Assembly (NCBI GenBank): GCA_948443805.1
Contig: CAOJUB010000002.1
Location: 97,430-161,429, forward strand
Source of the DNA: an uncultured Clostridia bacterium
GTDB taxonomy: Bacteria; Bacillota; Clostridia; Oscillospirales; UBA644
DNA: 64,000 bases
Direction: 5' to 3'
Position 1 is the stretch's first letter, and the number at the start of each line of letters is the position of its first letter. The notes under the pieces were generated by a model. That model was not told the DNA's origin and ran no database searches. It saw nothing but the letters and a program-made list of their open reading frames with translations. The translations under genes were made by a program, and so were the position numbers. Below, piece by piece: positions 19,958-30,265 of this stretch.

Positions 19958-20548
19958 ATGGATCGGCTTTTTTTAGAAATTCCCACAATAAAAAGAAAAC
20001 AAGAAGCATTGGATTATCTGGAAGAACACGCCGCCGTGCACTCTGATCTGAACGGAAGCGGCAGTATGGACCGATGTTTAACCGGGATAACCTATGAAGA
20101 ATGGTTAACCGAACTTGAAAAAAGAGAAAACCCGGACTATTGTAAACAGATCAACCGGGATCGATCCAAAACCTTTTTCGTCATCAGACGCAGCGATAGC
20201 AGAATCGTCGGCATGATCAATGTCAGATATGATATCGCACCGGAAAGACTTCGCCGCGGCTCCTCGCACATCGGTTATGGAATCCGTCCCACAGAACGGC
20301 GCAAGGGGTATGCAAAAACAGCGCTTTATATGGGGCTGTTGGAAGAACAGAAACTGGGAGAAGAAAAAATTTTGTTAAACTGCACCGTTGAAAATATCGG
20401 CTCGAATAAAACCATTTCAGCATTAGGCGGCGAGTTAGAAAAAACAGCGATTGACGAATCGGATCATACAATGATAAATACCTACTGGATCAACGTAAAT
20501 GATTCGATTGAAAAATATAATGAACAATATAAATTCTATATAAAATGA
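19958..20548 (+). CDS. GNAT family N-acetyltransferase
   Basis: IGYGIRPTERRKGYAKTAL acetyl-CoA loop; ENIGSNKTISALGGEL. Confidence 0.88.
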   Translation: MDRLFLEIPTIKRKQEALDYLEEHAAVHSDLNGSGSMDRCLTGITYEEWLTELEKRENPDYCKQINRDRSKTFFVIRRSDSRIVGMINVRYDIAPERLRRGSSHIGYGIRPTERRKGYAKTALYMGLLEEQKLGEEKILLNCTVENIGSNKTISALGGELEKTAIDESDHTMINTYWINVNDSIEKYNEQYKFYIK

Positions 20549-20595
20549 TTTCAGATTAAGAAAAATAAATTGATGTACAGAAAGAAATTTGACTG

Positions 20596-21114
20596 ATGAT
20601 TACAGCAAGAGAATTTAAAAAAGACGATAAAATTAAGTTATTCGATATGATAAATGAGATCAACAATATTGATGGCAATTTTGAAGGGCTAACAAATATT
20701 CGCGGAATCGTTTCTTATGATTCTTTTTTGGAACAAGCAGAAAAAAATAAACATCAAGAATCCATTAAACCTGAATACTCTCCGCAAACGACATTTGGAG
20801 TATTTGACGATAATAAATTAATAGGTGGATTTAATTTGAGACATACAATCAAAGGTAACCTGATCCATCATGGCGGTAATATCGGTTATTTAATAAGACC
20901 CAGTGAGAGAAGAAAAGGATATGGAACAATCATGCTCGGTCTGGCTTTAGAGAAAGCGGGAGAACTGGGACTTGATAAAGTATTGATTAGTTGCAGAGAA
21001 GATAACATAGGTTCCGCAAAAGTAATTGAAAACAATGGCGGAATCTATGAAAATAATTATTATGATGAACAATTCAATAAAACCTATAAACGATATTGGA
21101 TCTATTTAAAGTAA
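20596..21114 (+). CDS. GNAT family N-acetyltransferase (AT-rich paralogue of preceding gene)
   Basis: IGYLIRPSERRKGYGTIML; EDNIGSAKVIENNGGIYE; same C-terminal YWI motif. Confidence 0.88.
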   Translation: MITAREFKKDDKIKLFDMINEINNIDGNFEGLTNIRGIVSYDSFLEQAEKNKHQESIKPEYSPQTTFGVFDDNKLIGGFNLRHTIKGNLIHHGGNIGYLIRPSERRKGYGTIMLGLALEKAGELGLDKVLISCREDNIGSAKVIENNGGIYENNYYDEQFNKTYKRYWIYLK

Positions 21115-21128
21115 CGGAAGTGATAATA

Positions 21129-22016
21129 ATGGACAATCGACGAAATCCGACAGCTATCAACTGGTATCCGGGGCATATGACAAAAACCCGGCGAATGATC
21201 GAAAGCGGTATCGGCGATATTGATATCGTCGTGGAAATGGTTGACGCAAGAATTCCGCTGGCCTCCAAGAATCCGGATATCGAACGCCTGGCCGCCGACA
21301 AGAAAAAACTGCTGATTCTCAACAAAAGCGACCTTGCCGACCCGGCAGAAAACGACCGATGGACAGCCTATTACAAATCCCGGGGATACGCAGTTATCAA
21401 AAACAACAGCCTGAAAACCAATACCACGCCGGTTCTTGCCGCCATCAAAGAGCTCTTCCGGGAAAAAGCGGAAAAATACGCCGAAAAAGGCGTCAAAAAC
21501 AAAGCTGTCCGCATTATGATTCTCGGCATTCCCAACGTTGGGAAATCCACCCTGATCAACAGCCTCAGCGGCGAAAAACGGGCAAAGACCGAAGACCGGC
21601 CGGGCGTGACAAGAACCAAACAGTGGATTCATCTCAAAGAAAACATTTCCCTTCTCGATACGCCGGGAATCCTCTGGCCGAAACTGGAGAACCAGCACCA
21701 GGCGTTAAATCTTGCCATCAGCGGCGCGATCAAAGACACGGTTCTGGATATCGAGGAAATCGCAGCAAAGCTGGCGCAGACGCTGGCAAACGAATATCCG
21801 CAGGCGCTCAGAGAACGCTATAAAATTGAATTCACAAAAGAAGACGCCGGCTATCAGCTGCTGGAAAAAATCGGAAAAAAACGCGGATTTATCGTGCGGG
21901 GCGGAGAAATTGACACCGAACGGGCCGCCATTATTCTGCTTGATGAGTTCCGCAGCGGAAAAATCGGAAAAATCACACTCGAAAAAGCATCGCTGGTCGC
22001 TGACAGAAAGGACTAA
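21129..22016 (+). CDS. ylqF: ribosome biogenesis GTPase YlqF/RbgA
   Basis: INWYPGHMTKTRRMI, LNKSDL before GIPNVGKSTLINSL (circular permutation), DTPGILWPKL. Confidence 0.96.
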   Translation: MDNRRNPTAINWYPGHMTKTRRMIESGIGDIDIVVEMVDARIPLASKNPDIERLAADKKKLLILNKSDLADPAENDRWTAYYKSRGYAVIKNNSLKTNTTPVLAAIKELFREKAEKYAEKGVKNKAVRIMILGIPNVGKSTLINSLSGEKRAKTEDRPGVTRTKQWIHLKENISLLDTPGILWPKLENQHQALNLAISGAIKDTVLDIEEIAAKLAQTLANEYPQALRERYKIEFTKEDAGYQLLEKIGKKRGFIVRGGEIDTERAAIILLDEFRSGKIGKITLEKASLVADRKD

Positions 22017-22022
22017 TCCGCC

Positions 22023-22649
22023 ATGACCTCTTTGTGGGAATATGAAACCCTGTTCGCGCAGCAGTTTCCGGGCGCAGTCATCTGCGGAATTGATGAAGCC
22101 GGCCGGGGGCCTTTATGCGGACCGGTCTGCGCCGGCGCGGTGATTCTGCCGTTCGGCCTTGCCATCGAAGGGCTGAACGATTCCAAAAAACTTTCCGAAA
22201 AGAAACGTAATTTCCTGTATCAGGAAATTACGCAGAAAGCTGTGGCCTGGTCGGTCGGAACCGCTACCCCCGAAGAAATTGACGAACTGAATATCCTCAA
22301 CGCTACCTTTCTTGCCATGCGGCGGGCGGTAGCAGCGCTTTCGGTCTCCCCCACGCTCGCACTGGTGGACGGAAACCGGATCAAAGGGCTGAAAATTCCG
22401 GCGGAATGCATCGTCAAAGGCGACGCCAAAAGCGCGTCCATCGCCGCAGCTTCTATCGTAGCCAAGGTCACCCGCGACCGGATCATGCAGGCGCTGGCCG
22501 AGGAATATCCGCAGTACTGTCTGGAAAAGCACAAGGGCTATCCGACAAAGGAACACTACCGCTTAATCGGCCGGTACGGAATTGCGCCGATTTACAGGAA
22601 AACCTTTTTAAAAACGCTGGAAAGACATTTGAACAATGAAGAAAAATAA
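22023..22649 (+). CDS. rnhB: ribonuclease HII
   Basis: CGIDEAGRGPLCGPVCAGAV, LNDSKKLSEKKR, KSASIAAASIVAKVTRDR. Confidence 0.97.
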   Translation: MTSLWEYETLFAQQFPGAVICGIDEAGRGPLCGPVCAGAVILPFGLAIEGLNDSKKLSEKKRNFLYQEITQKAVAWSVGTATPEEIDELNILNATFLAMRRAVAALSVSPTLALVDGNRIKGLKIPAECIVKGDAKSASIAAASIVAKVTRDRIMQALAEEYPQYCLEKHKGYPTKEHYRLIGRYGIAPIYRKTFLKTLERHLNNEEK

Positions 22650-23049
22650 AATTCCTGCCCCACGGCAGACCGGCGAAATTTTTGAGGAATACGCTGCTGA
22701 TTTCTACGCGGAAAGAGGCTATGCGATCCTCTTTCACAGCTTTCAGTATAAACAATATGAAATCGACCTGATTGTAAAAAAAGGAGACACGGTCGTTTTT
22801 GTCGAAGTCAAGGCGCGCAATGCAAAACACCAAACCGACCCGCTCGACCGGATCGACAATAAAAAAATGATGAATATTTTCCGCTGTTCCGAAGGTTTTA
22901 AGCAGTTTCTCCGCCAGAAACATATCGCAACCGATGAACTGCATTTCCGCTACGACGGAATCGGCATTTTGTATGACGATGAGAAAAATGTTCTGCAAAT
23001 TGATTGGGAAAAGGATTATTACCGCCCTGCCAGGCATATATATGACTGA
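22636..23049 (+). CDS. YraN/UPF0102 family endonuclease-like protein
   Basis: EYAADFYAERGYAIL...EIDLIVKKGDTVVFVEVKAR; follows rnhB. Confidence 0.9.
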   Translation: MKKNKIPAPRQTGEIFEEYAADFYAERGYAILFHSFQYKQYEIDLIVKKGDTVVFVEVKARNAKHQTDPLDRIDNKKMMNIFRCSEGFKQFLRQKHIATDELHFRYDGIGILYDDEKNVLQIDWEKDYYRPARHIYD

Positions 23050-23062
23050 TGGGAGGACGGTT

Positions 23063-23917
23063 ATGAAATATTTTGATCTGCACTGCGATACCCTGTCAAA
23101 AATGGCCGAAAGCGGTCTTGACTTTTCCTCGGAAGAACTGCACGTCAATGCCGGGCAGGCCCGGTTATTTGAAGAATATTATCAGGTTTTCGCATTTTTT
23201 ACCGACGATACCCGTCCGTTGGCCGGGATCGAAAAAAAATTAGAAAAGGCGGCGCTCCAATTCCCGAAACTGCGGAACGTTACGCCGTTTTTCGCCATAG
23301 AAGGCGGCGGCGTGCTGCAGGGCGATCTGAAAAATCTGGATCGGATTCTGCCACACCGTCCCTGTTTTTTCAGCCTTTGCTGGAACGGAAAAAATGCATT
23401 TGCCTGCGGCAATATGACCGATCCGAACCGAGGGCTGTCAAAAAAAGGCAGAAAACTGATCGAATTGCTGGAAGAAAATCATATTTTCCTCGATGTATCC
23501 CATCTCTCCGACGCAGGATTTTCCGATGTCACCCGTTTTTCAAAAAGAACACTGGTCGCAACCCATTCCAATGCTCGGTCGGTCTGTCCGCATCCGAGAA
23601 ACTGCACCGACCGGCAGCTGCAGGAAATTTTTGAACGGGGCGGCCTTTGCGGCCTGAATTTTTATCCGCCCTTTGTCGGAAAAGAACCGGAAGAGATTCT
23701 CCGGCACATCGACCATATGCTGAAACTCGGCGGAGAAAACCAAATTGCGGTCGGCGGCGACTGGGACGGCATGACGCCGTTTCCGGGAATTGACGGAATC
23801 AACGGCGTTCCGTTCTTTTATGAAATGACCGAAAAAACCTTTGGGAAATCTCTTGCCGACCGGATTTTTTTTAATAACGCCTATGCTTTTTTCCAGCGGC
23901 ATGCATTGCTGAAATAA
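23063..23917 (+). CDS. membrane dipeptidase (M19 family)
   Basis: KYFDLHCDTLSKM, DVSHLSDAGFSDV, ATHSNARSVCPHPRNCTD, AVGGDWDG. Confidence 0.92.
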   Translation: MKYFDLHCDTLSKMAESGLDFSSEELHVNAGQARLFEEYYQVFAFFTDDTRPLAGIEKKLEKAALQFPKLRNVTPFFAIEGGGVLQGDLKNLDRILPHRPCFFSLCWNGKNAFACGNMTDPNRGLSKKGRKLIELLEENHIFLDVSHLSDAGFSDVTRFSKRTLVATHSNARSVCPHPRNCTDRQLQEIFERGGLCGLNFYPPFVGKEPEEILRHIDHMLKLGGENQIAVGGDWDGMTPFPGIDGINGVPFFYEMTEKTFGKSLADRIFFNNAYAFFQRHALLK

Positions 23918-23993
23918 AAAGAAAACGCTTCTCTTTATCAATCAATTCCAGAGAAAGGAAATTTTCGCTTCGGCGGAAATAACGGTTATCACA

Positions 23994-24698
23994 ATGGCGC
24001 TTTATACCATGGCGGATTTTCATCTTTCGGAAAGCACCGGAAAACCGATGGATATTTTCGGTCCGGTGTGGGAAAACCACAGCAAAAAAATCGCAGAAAA
24101 CTGGCCGCTGACAGAAAACGATGCAATTGTCATGCCGGGTGATTTCTCCTGGGCGATGACGCTGGAGGAAGTCCGGGCGGATTTTGAATTCCTGTCAAAA
24201 CTGAAAGGCAGAAAAATATTATCCAAGGGAAACCACGACTATTGGTGGAGTTCCATGAAAAAAATCACCGAATTCGCCGCGCCTTACGGCAATATCTCGT
24301 TTCTGCACAACAATTCCGTTTCGATTGAAGGCATTTCTCTCTGCGGAACGCGCGGCTGGATTCAGGAACCGGGTGAAGCCGCCGATATTAAAGTGCTAAA
24401 ACGGGAAGCGGAACGGCTGGAAAGGTCGCTGCTCGCGGCGGAACAGGAACCCATCGTGTTTCTTCACTATCCGCCGATCTGCGGCAATATCTACTGCGAA
24501 CCGATCATGGAAGTTCTGAAAAAATACCAGGTAAAAAAATGCTTTTACGGCCATCTGCACGGCAAAGCCATCCGTTCGGCAAAAGAAGGACTGTATTACG
24601 GTACGGAATTTCGTCTGGTATCTGCCGATCACCTCGGTTTTGTCCCGCTAAAAATCCGGGAAACAGAAACTTTTCCCGAAAAAGAAAACTTTATTTAA
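23994..24698 (+). CDS. metallophosphoesterase
   Basis: DAIVMPGDFSWAM, SKGNHDYWW, CFYGHLHG. Confidence 0.92.
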   Translation: MALYTMADFHLSESTGKPMDIFGPVWENHSKKIAENWPLTENDAIVMPGDFSWAMTLEEVRADFEFLSKLKGRKILSKGNHDYWWSSMKKITEFAAPYGNISFLHNNSVSIEGISLCGTRGWIQEPGEAADIKVLKREAERLERSLLAAEQEPIVFLHYPPICGNIYCEPIMEVLKKYQVKKCFYGHLHGKAIRSAKEGLYYGTEFRLVSADHLGFVPLKIRETETFPEKENFI

Positions 24699-24726
24699 AT
24701 TTTTTCCGAATAGAACTTGAAAACTA

Positions 24727-24755
24727 TGGAAATCCGAATAAAAATATGCTACAAT
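24727..24755 (+). promoter_or_regulatory. sigma-A-like extended -10 promoter for tig
   Basis: TGGAAA - 17 nt - TACAAT with TGC immediately upstream. Confidence 0.65.
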
Positions 24756-24807
24756 GTAGAACAGAGTAAAAATGTATGAATATGGTACAGAAAGGTATTG
24801 AAAGCCA

Positions 24808-26304
24808 ATGACGTTGGACAAAAAAACAAATGTAGAAAAAAATGTAGTGGAACTGGAAATTACCGTTCCCGCAGAAGAATTTGAAAAAGCCGTTCAGAAA
24901 TCCTACTTAAAAAATGTTAAAAAAATGAACGTTCCGGGCTTCCGCAGAGGAAAAGCCCCCAGAAAAATGATAGAAAAAATGTATGGCGCCGAAATTTTTT
25001 ATGACGATGCGATCAATGAAGTTTACCCTGGCGCTTATGAAGCGGCCGTCAAAGAAGCGGCTATCGAACCGGTAGACCGCGCGGCGGTTGAAATTATTAG
25101 CACCGATGCCGACGGATTCAAATTCAAAGCGAAAGTTACGGTAAAACCGGAAGTTTCGGTAAAAGAATACAAAGGTCTGAAAGTAGAAAAAATTCTGCCT
25201 TCCGTTTCCGCAGAAGAAGTGGAGAACGAACTCAAAGGTTATCAGAAAAGACAGGGAAGAATCGTAGAAGTTCCGGCCGGTGAAAAAACCGCGGAGGGAG
25301 ACACCGTCATTTTTGATTTTGAAGGTTTCTGCGACGGAAAAGCCTTTGAAGGCGGAAAAGCCGAAGACTTTTCGCTGGTTCTCGGTTCCGGACAGTTTAT
25401 TCCCGGTTTTGAAGAACAGATGGTCGGCAAGGAAGCCGGCAGCGAGTTCTCTGTCAACGTAAAATTCCCGGAAGATTATCACGCCGAGGAACTGAAGGGC
25501 AAGGACGCTGAATTTAAAATCAAACTGCACGAAATCAAGAGAGAAGAACTGCCTGCGCTGGACGACGATTTTGCCAAAGACGTAAGCGATTTCGACACGC
25601 TTGACGAATTCAAAAAAGACCTGGAAAAGAAGATTCTCGACCGGAAAAACGAACAGGCGGAACGCGAAGTGGAAGCAAAGCTTTCCGACATGCTCTGCGA
25701 TATTCTGGAAGCGGAAATTCCCTCCTGCATGTTTGAAAACGAAATCGATATGCAGCTGCAGAACTTCGAACGCCGCTTTGCCGCACAGGGAATCTCTCTG
25801 CAGCAGTATCTGGAATACACCGGCCAGGAAGTCGGCTCGCTCAGAAATATGTTCAGAGAACAGGCTGAAAAAGATGTAAAAGCCCGTCTGGCTCTTGAAA
25901 AAATCGCCGAAACCGAAAAGGTGATTATCACCGATGACGAAGTCAATGAAGAATACAACAAGTTCGCTTCCGAAATGGGAATGGACATTGAAAAAATCAA
26001 GAGCGAATACATGACCGAAAATATCATGAAAGACCTTTCGCTCAGAAAAGCGTTTGAAGCGGTAAAGAACAACGCCGAAATCAGTGAAGTAAAAGAAGCG
26101 GCGAAACCGGCGGCAAAAAAGACCGCAGCAAAGAAAACCGCCGCTAAAAAGACCACTGAAAAAGCCGAGGAAAAAGCAGACGAAAAAGCGCCGTCAAAAA
26201 AACCGGCCGCAAAGAAAACAACCAAAGCAAAGACCGAAACGGCAGAGGCAAAGAAACCGGCGGCAAAAAAGACCACAGCGAAAAAAGCTGACAGTCAGGA
26301 ATAA
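24808..26304 (+). CDS. tig: trigger factor with Lys/Ala-rich C-terminal tail
   Basis: NVPGFRRGKAPRKMIEKMYG signature, FKBP-like PPIase domain; tail AAKPAAKKTAAKKTAAKKTTEKAEEK...AAKKTTAKKADSQE. Confidence 0.95.
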   Translation: MTLDKKTNVEKNVVELEITVPAEEFEKAVQKSYLKNVKKMNVPGFRRGKAPRKMIEKMYGAEIFYDDAINEVYPGAYEAAVKEAAIEPVDRAAVEIISTDADGFKFKAKVTVKPEVSVKEYKGLKVEKILPSVSAEEVENELKGYQKRQGRIVEVPAGEKTAEGDTVIFDFEGFCDGKAFEGGKAEDFSLVLGSGQFIPGFEEQMVGKEAGSEFSVNVKFPEDYHAEELKGKDAEFKIKLHEIKREELPALDDDFAKDVSDFDTLDEFKKDLEKKILDRKNEQAEREVEAKLSDMLCDILEAEIPSCMFENEIDMQLQNFERRFAAQGISLQQYLEYTGQEVGSLRNMFREQAEKDVKARLALEKIAETEKVIITDDEVNEEYNKFASEMGMDIEKIKSEYMTENIMKDLSLRKAFEAVKNNAEISEVKEAAKPAAKKTAAKKTAAKKTTEKAEEKADEKAPSKKPAAKKTTKAKTETAEAKKPAAKKTTAKKADSQE

Positions 26305-26485
26305 ATCCGTTCCGCCGCGTCTATAATGAAATAAGAATCCGATACCGCGCCGCAGAACATCCGTTTTGCGGCGCAGCAACCTACCGCCACCGCCGCATTT
26401 GTTAAAAATATCCGGCGGATTCCGTATCCGGAAATCTTACGGTTAAAACAGTAAATTATCACGATGATGAAAAGAGGTTTTATTT

Positions 26486-27079
26486 ATGAATCCCAACATG
26501 AATCTTGTTCCCATGGTTGTGGAACAAACCAGCCGGGGCGAACGTTCTTATGACATCTTCTCTCGTCTGCTCAATGACAGAATCATTTTTCTTGCCGATC
26601 AGGTAAACGACGTAACGGCAAATCTGGTTGTTGCACAGCTTCTTTTCCTGGAATCGACCGACCCGGATAAAGACATCAGCCTGTATATTAACAGCCCTGG
26701 AGGATCCATCACCGCCGGCATGGCAATCTATGACACGATGCAGTATATCAAATGCGATGTTTCCACTATTTGTATCGGTATGGCGGCAAGCATGGGCGCG
26801 TTTCTGCTTTCGGCAGGCGCGAAAGGCAAAAGAATGGCGCTGCCGAACAGCGAAATTATGATCCATCAGCCGCTCGGCGGTTTTCAGGGGCAGGCAACCG
26901 ATATCAAAATCCACGCCGACCGGATTATTAAAATCAAAAGCGATTTAAACCGGATTCTCTCTGAAAATACCGGAAAACCTCTGGAAGTGATTGAGAGAGA
27001 CACCGAACGGGACAATTTCATGACGGCGGCGCAGGCGGCGGAATATGGAATTATCGATAAAGTAATCGCCAAACGATAA
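26486..27079 (+). CDS. clpP: ATP-dependent Clp protease proteolytic subunit
   Basis: [21 protein letters not shown]-type, [22 protein letters not shown]. Confidence 0.98.
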   Translation: MNPNMNLVPMVVEQTSRGERSYDIFSRLLNDRIIFLADQVNDVTANLVVAQLLFLESTDPDKDISLYINSPGGSITAGMAIYDTMQYIKCDVSTICIGMAASMGAFLLSAGAKGKRMALPNSEIMIHQPLGGFQGQATDIKIHADRIIKIKSDLNRILSENTGKPLEVIERDTERDNFMTAAQAAEYGIIDKVIAKR

Positions 27080-27168
27080 GTACTGACAAGAGGTTCGCCC
27101 GCCGTCTTTTGCGGCGGGTTCTGTCTCTGCTTGCAAAAAACAGAAATAAACAGTAAAGGAAAACAAAC

Positions 27169-28446
27169 ATGCCAAAAAATAAAAGGCCTCCGGCCGACCA
27201 TGTTCACCAGTGCGCCTTCTGCGGATATACGAATGAAGGACTGGATCGGCTGATGATTGCCGGCCTTCTTGAAGATGTTTATATCTGCAGCAGCTGCGTG
27301 GACACCTGCCATGAATATGTCGAATCGTTTCTGGCTTCCCAGAACAAACACGCGGCAAAAGAACCGGAGTTTGAAATAAAAACACCGGCAGAGCTCAAAG
27401 AAGTTCTCGATCAATATGTCATTGGGCAGGAAACGGCAAAAATTGTTCTTTCGGTTGCCGTATACAATCATTATAAAAGAATTTCACAGAAAAAAGACAA
27501 AGAAAACAGCGACGATGTAGAGCTGACCAAAAGCAACGTCCTGCTGCTCGGGTCTTCCGGTTCCGGGAAAACCCTACTGGCGCAGGTTTTGGCAAAAACA
27601 CTCAATGTGCCGTTCGCCATTGCCGATGCAACAACCCTGACCGAAGCAGGATATGTCGGCGAAGACGTTGAAAATATTCTTCTGCGGCTGATTCAGGCGG
27701 CCGATGGTGACATCGCTGCGGCGGAGCGGGGCATTATTTATGTGGACGAGATTGACAAAATCTCCCGCCGTTCGGAAAACCCGTCTATCACCCGGGACGT
27801 TTCCGGAGAGGGCGTACAGCAGGCATTACTGAAAATTCTGGAAGGAACGGTTTCCAACGTACCGCCGCAGGGCGGAAGAAAACACCCGAATCAGGAATTT
27901 ATCCAGATCAACACCGAAAATATTCTGTTTATCTGCGGCGGCGCTTTTGCCGGAATTGAAAACACCATTCAAAAGCGGATGTCCGGAAATTCAATCGGTT
28001 TCGGCGGCGATATCAAAGGAAAAAAAGAAGCGCAGAACGACAATATTCTCAAAAACTGCCGGGCGCATGATCTGGTCAAATACGGCCTGATCCCGGAACT
28101 GGTCGGACGTCTGCCGGTTTTGGTTCCGATCGACCGCCTTGACAAAAAAAGTCTGATCCGAATCCTGACCGAACCGAAGAACTCGATCATCAAGCAGTAT
28201 CAGAAAATGTTCCGGATGGATGGCGTGGAACTGGTTTTCCGCAAAGAAGCGCTGGAAGCTATTGCTGACGAAGCGATCGAACGGGATACCGGCGCACGCG
28301 GTCTGCGCGCAATTATTGAAAACATCATCACCCCGACGATGTTCCGGATTCCCTCGGATAAAAGCATTACCAAAGTGGTGATTACCGCCGCCTGTGTGAC
28401 AAAGGGAAAAGAGCCGACGGTATACCGGGAAGAACAAGCCGGTTGA
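27169..28446 (+). CDS. clpX: ATP-dependent Clp protease ATP-binding subunit ClpX
   Basis: [18 protein letters not shown]...CSSCVDTC zinc domain, [37 protein letters not shown]. Confidence 0.98.
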   Translation: MPKNKRPPADHVHQCAFCGYTNEGLDRLMIAGLLEDVYICSSCVDTCHEYVESFLASQNKHAAKEPEFEIKTPAELKEVLDQYVIGQETAKIVLSVAVYNHYKRISQKKDKENSDDVELTKSNVLLLGSSGSGKTLLAQVLAKTLNVPFAIADATTLTEAGYVGEDVENILLRLIQAADGDIAAAERGIIYVDEIDKISRRSENPSITRDVSGEGVQQALLKILEGTVSNVPPQGGRKHPNQEFIQINTENILFICGGAFAGIENTIQKRMSGNSIGFGGDIKGKKEAQNDNILKNCRAHDLVKYGLIPELVGRLPVLVPIDRLDKKSLIRILTEPKNSIIKQYQKMFRMDGVELVFRKEALEAIADEAIERDTGARGLRAIIENIITPTMFRIPSDKSITKVVITAACVTKGKEPTVYREEQAG

Positions 28447-28485
28447 AAGCGACGGAAGTTACTATAAAAAACGGAGAGATTTATC

Positions 28486-30222
28486 ATGAAATTAGAAAAA
28501 CTGGTGGGAGACCGATTTAAAGAAAGGCCGTCGGACTGTCTTGTTGAAAGCCACACCTTTATGGTTCGCGGCGGTTATTTGAAATCTGTGGCAAACGGGA
28601 TTTTTTCTTCCTATATGCCGCTGAAACGGATTACGCGAAAAATAGAACAGATTCTGCGCGAAGAAATGGACGCGGTTGACGGGCAGGAAGTACAGTTCCC
28701 AGTTGTTATGCCGGCGTCGCTCTGGCAGGAATCGGGCCGTTATGAAAGCATCGGCAAGGAAATGGCCCGCTTCAACGACCGGAGCGGGAGCCCCCTGGTT
28801 CTCGGCATGACGCACGAAGAAGCCGCCGTTCAGCTGGTACGGGATTACGGCCAGACCTACAGCAAATATCCGTTTATGATCTATCAGATACAGACCAAAT
28901 TCCGCGATGAAGCAAGGCCGAGAGCCGGTCTGATCCGGGTGCGCGAATTTACCATGAAAGACGCTTATTCCTTCCATACCAGTCAGGAAGATTTAGAAAA
29001 ATATTACGAAAAATGTCATAAAGCATATGAAAGAATTTATGCAAGAGCCGGTCTGCCCGAGGTTGTTTCGGTCGCCTCCGATTCCGGCATGATGGGCGGA
29101 AGCGTTTCGCACGAATTCATGCTGCTGACCCCGATCGGGGAAGATTCTATTGTTCTCTGCGAAGAATGTGATTACCGGGCCAATATGGAAGCTGCGGAAT
29201 GTATTCTTCAAAACCAGAGAGACGAGATTTCCGAAGCGCTGACAATGGTACATACCCCGGATATCCATACCATAGAAGATGTCTGTGCGTTCCTTCACTG
29301 CGAAACGAAGACCTCCTGCAAAGCCGTGGTTTATCAGCGAAATTCGGACGACAGCTATGTGGTTTTATTCATCCGCGGCGATCTGGAAGTCAATGAAACC
29401 AAGCTGACCAATTATCTGGGAGGCGACGTCCATCCGGCTGTGATTACCGAAGACTGTGGTCTGCAAGCCGGCTACATCGGACCGGTAGGACTGGAAAACA
29501 AAAACCTCACGGTATTGTTCGACTGTTCGCTGGAAGGCCTGAACAACCTTTCCTGCGGCGCAAACAAAGAAGAATATCATTACACCGGACTGGATATGAC
29601 CCGCGATGTTGCCCATGCAGAATACCACGACTTTGCCAAAATCCAGCAGGGCGGAATCTGCCCGCACTGCGGAAAACCGGCAATCACCATTTCCCGGGGA
29701 ATTGAAGTCGGCAATATCTTCCAGCTGGGAACCAAATATACCAAAACCATGGGCATGACATACGATGATCAGAACGGCGAAACAAAATATCCGATTATGG
29801 GATGCTACGGCATCGGCGTCGGCAGACTTGCCGCGGCGATCTGCGAAGCCCACCATGACGAACATGGCCCGATATGGCCTTTGGCGGTGGCGCCCTGGCA
29901 GGTTCACCTCTGTGCAGTGCGCGCCGATGACGCGGACGTAAAAGCCTATGCGGATAAACTGTATGAAGAACTGCAGAACAAAGGCCTTGAAGTAATTTAT
30001 GACGACCGGAAAGTCAGCGCCGGGGTCATGTTCTCCGATGCGGATCTGCTCGGTGTACCGTACCGGGTGATTGTCAGCCCCCGCAACTGCAAACAGGGTC
30101 AGGTAGAAATCGTTTCGAGAGATAAGGCGTTTTCTGAAACTGCTTCCATGGATACCGCCGCAGAAGAAATTGCAAAAATTCTTGCCGCGGCAACAGAAGA
30201 AGCCCGCCAGATACTGAAATAA
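28486..30222 (+). CDS. proS: prolyl-tRNA synthetase
   Basis: QFPVVMPASLWQESGRYE, TKFRDEARPRAGLIRVREFTMKDAYSF, editing insertion present. Confidence 0.97.
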   Translation: MKLEKLVGDRFKERPSDCLVESHTFMVRGGYLKSVANGIFSSYMPLKRITRKIEQILREEMDAVDGQEVQFPVVMPASLWQESGRYESIGKEMARFNDRSGSPLVLGMTHEEAAVQLVRDYGQTYSKYPFMIYQIQTKFRDEARPRAGLIRVREFTMKDAYSFHTSQEDLEKYYEKCHKAYERIYARAGLPEVVSVASDSGMMGGSVSHEFMLLTPIGEDSIVLCEECDYRANMEAAECILQNQRDEISEALTMVHTPDIHTIEDVCAFLHCETKTSCKAVVYQRNSDDSYVVLFIRGDLEVNETKLTNYLGGDVHPAVITEDCGLQAGYIGPVGLENKNLTVLFDCSLEGLNNLSCGANKEEYHYTGLDMTRDVAHAEYHDFAKIQQGGICPHCGKPAITISRGIEVGNIFQLGTKYTKTMGMTYDDQNGETKYPIMGCYGIGVGRLAAAICEAHHDEHGPIWPLAVAPWQVHLCAVRADDADVKAYADKLYEELQNKGLEVIYDDRKVSAGVMFSDADLLGVPYRVIVSPRNCKQGQVEIVSRDKAFSETASMDTAAEEIAKILAAATEEARQILK

Positions 30223-30256
30223 AAAAAGAGCCGGAATCTTCCGGCTCTTTTTTTAT
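30222..30256. terminator. bidirectional intrinsic terminator between proS and WG-repeat gene
   Basis: AAAAAAAGAGCCGGAATCTTCCGGCTCTTTTTTT. Confidence 0.85.
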
Positions 30257-30265
30257 TTCTTATCC

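Noticed and set aside
26095-26300. Possible DNA tandem repeat at the tig 3' end
   Set aside because: Irregular, codon-level low complexity encoding a Lys/Ala-rich tail, with no uniform repeat unit.
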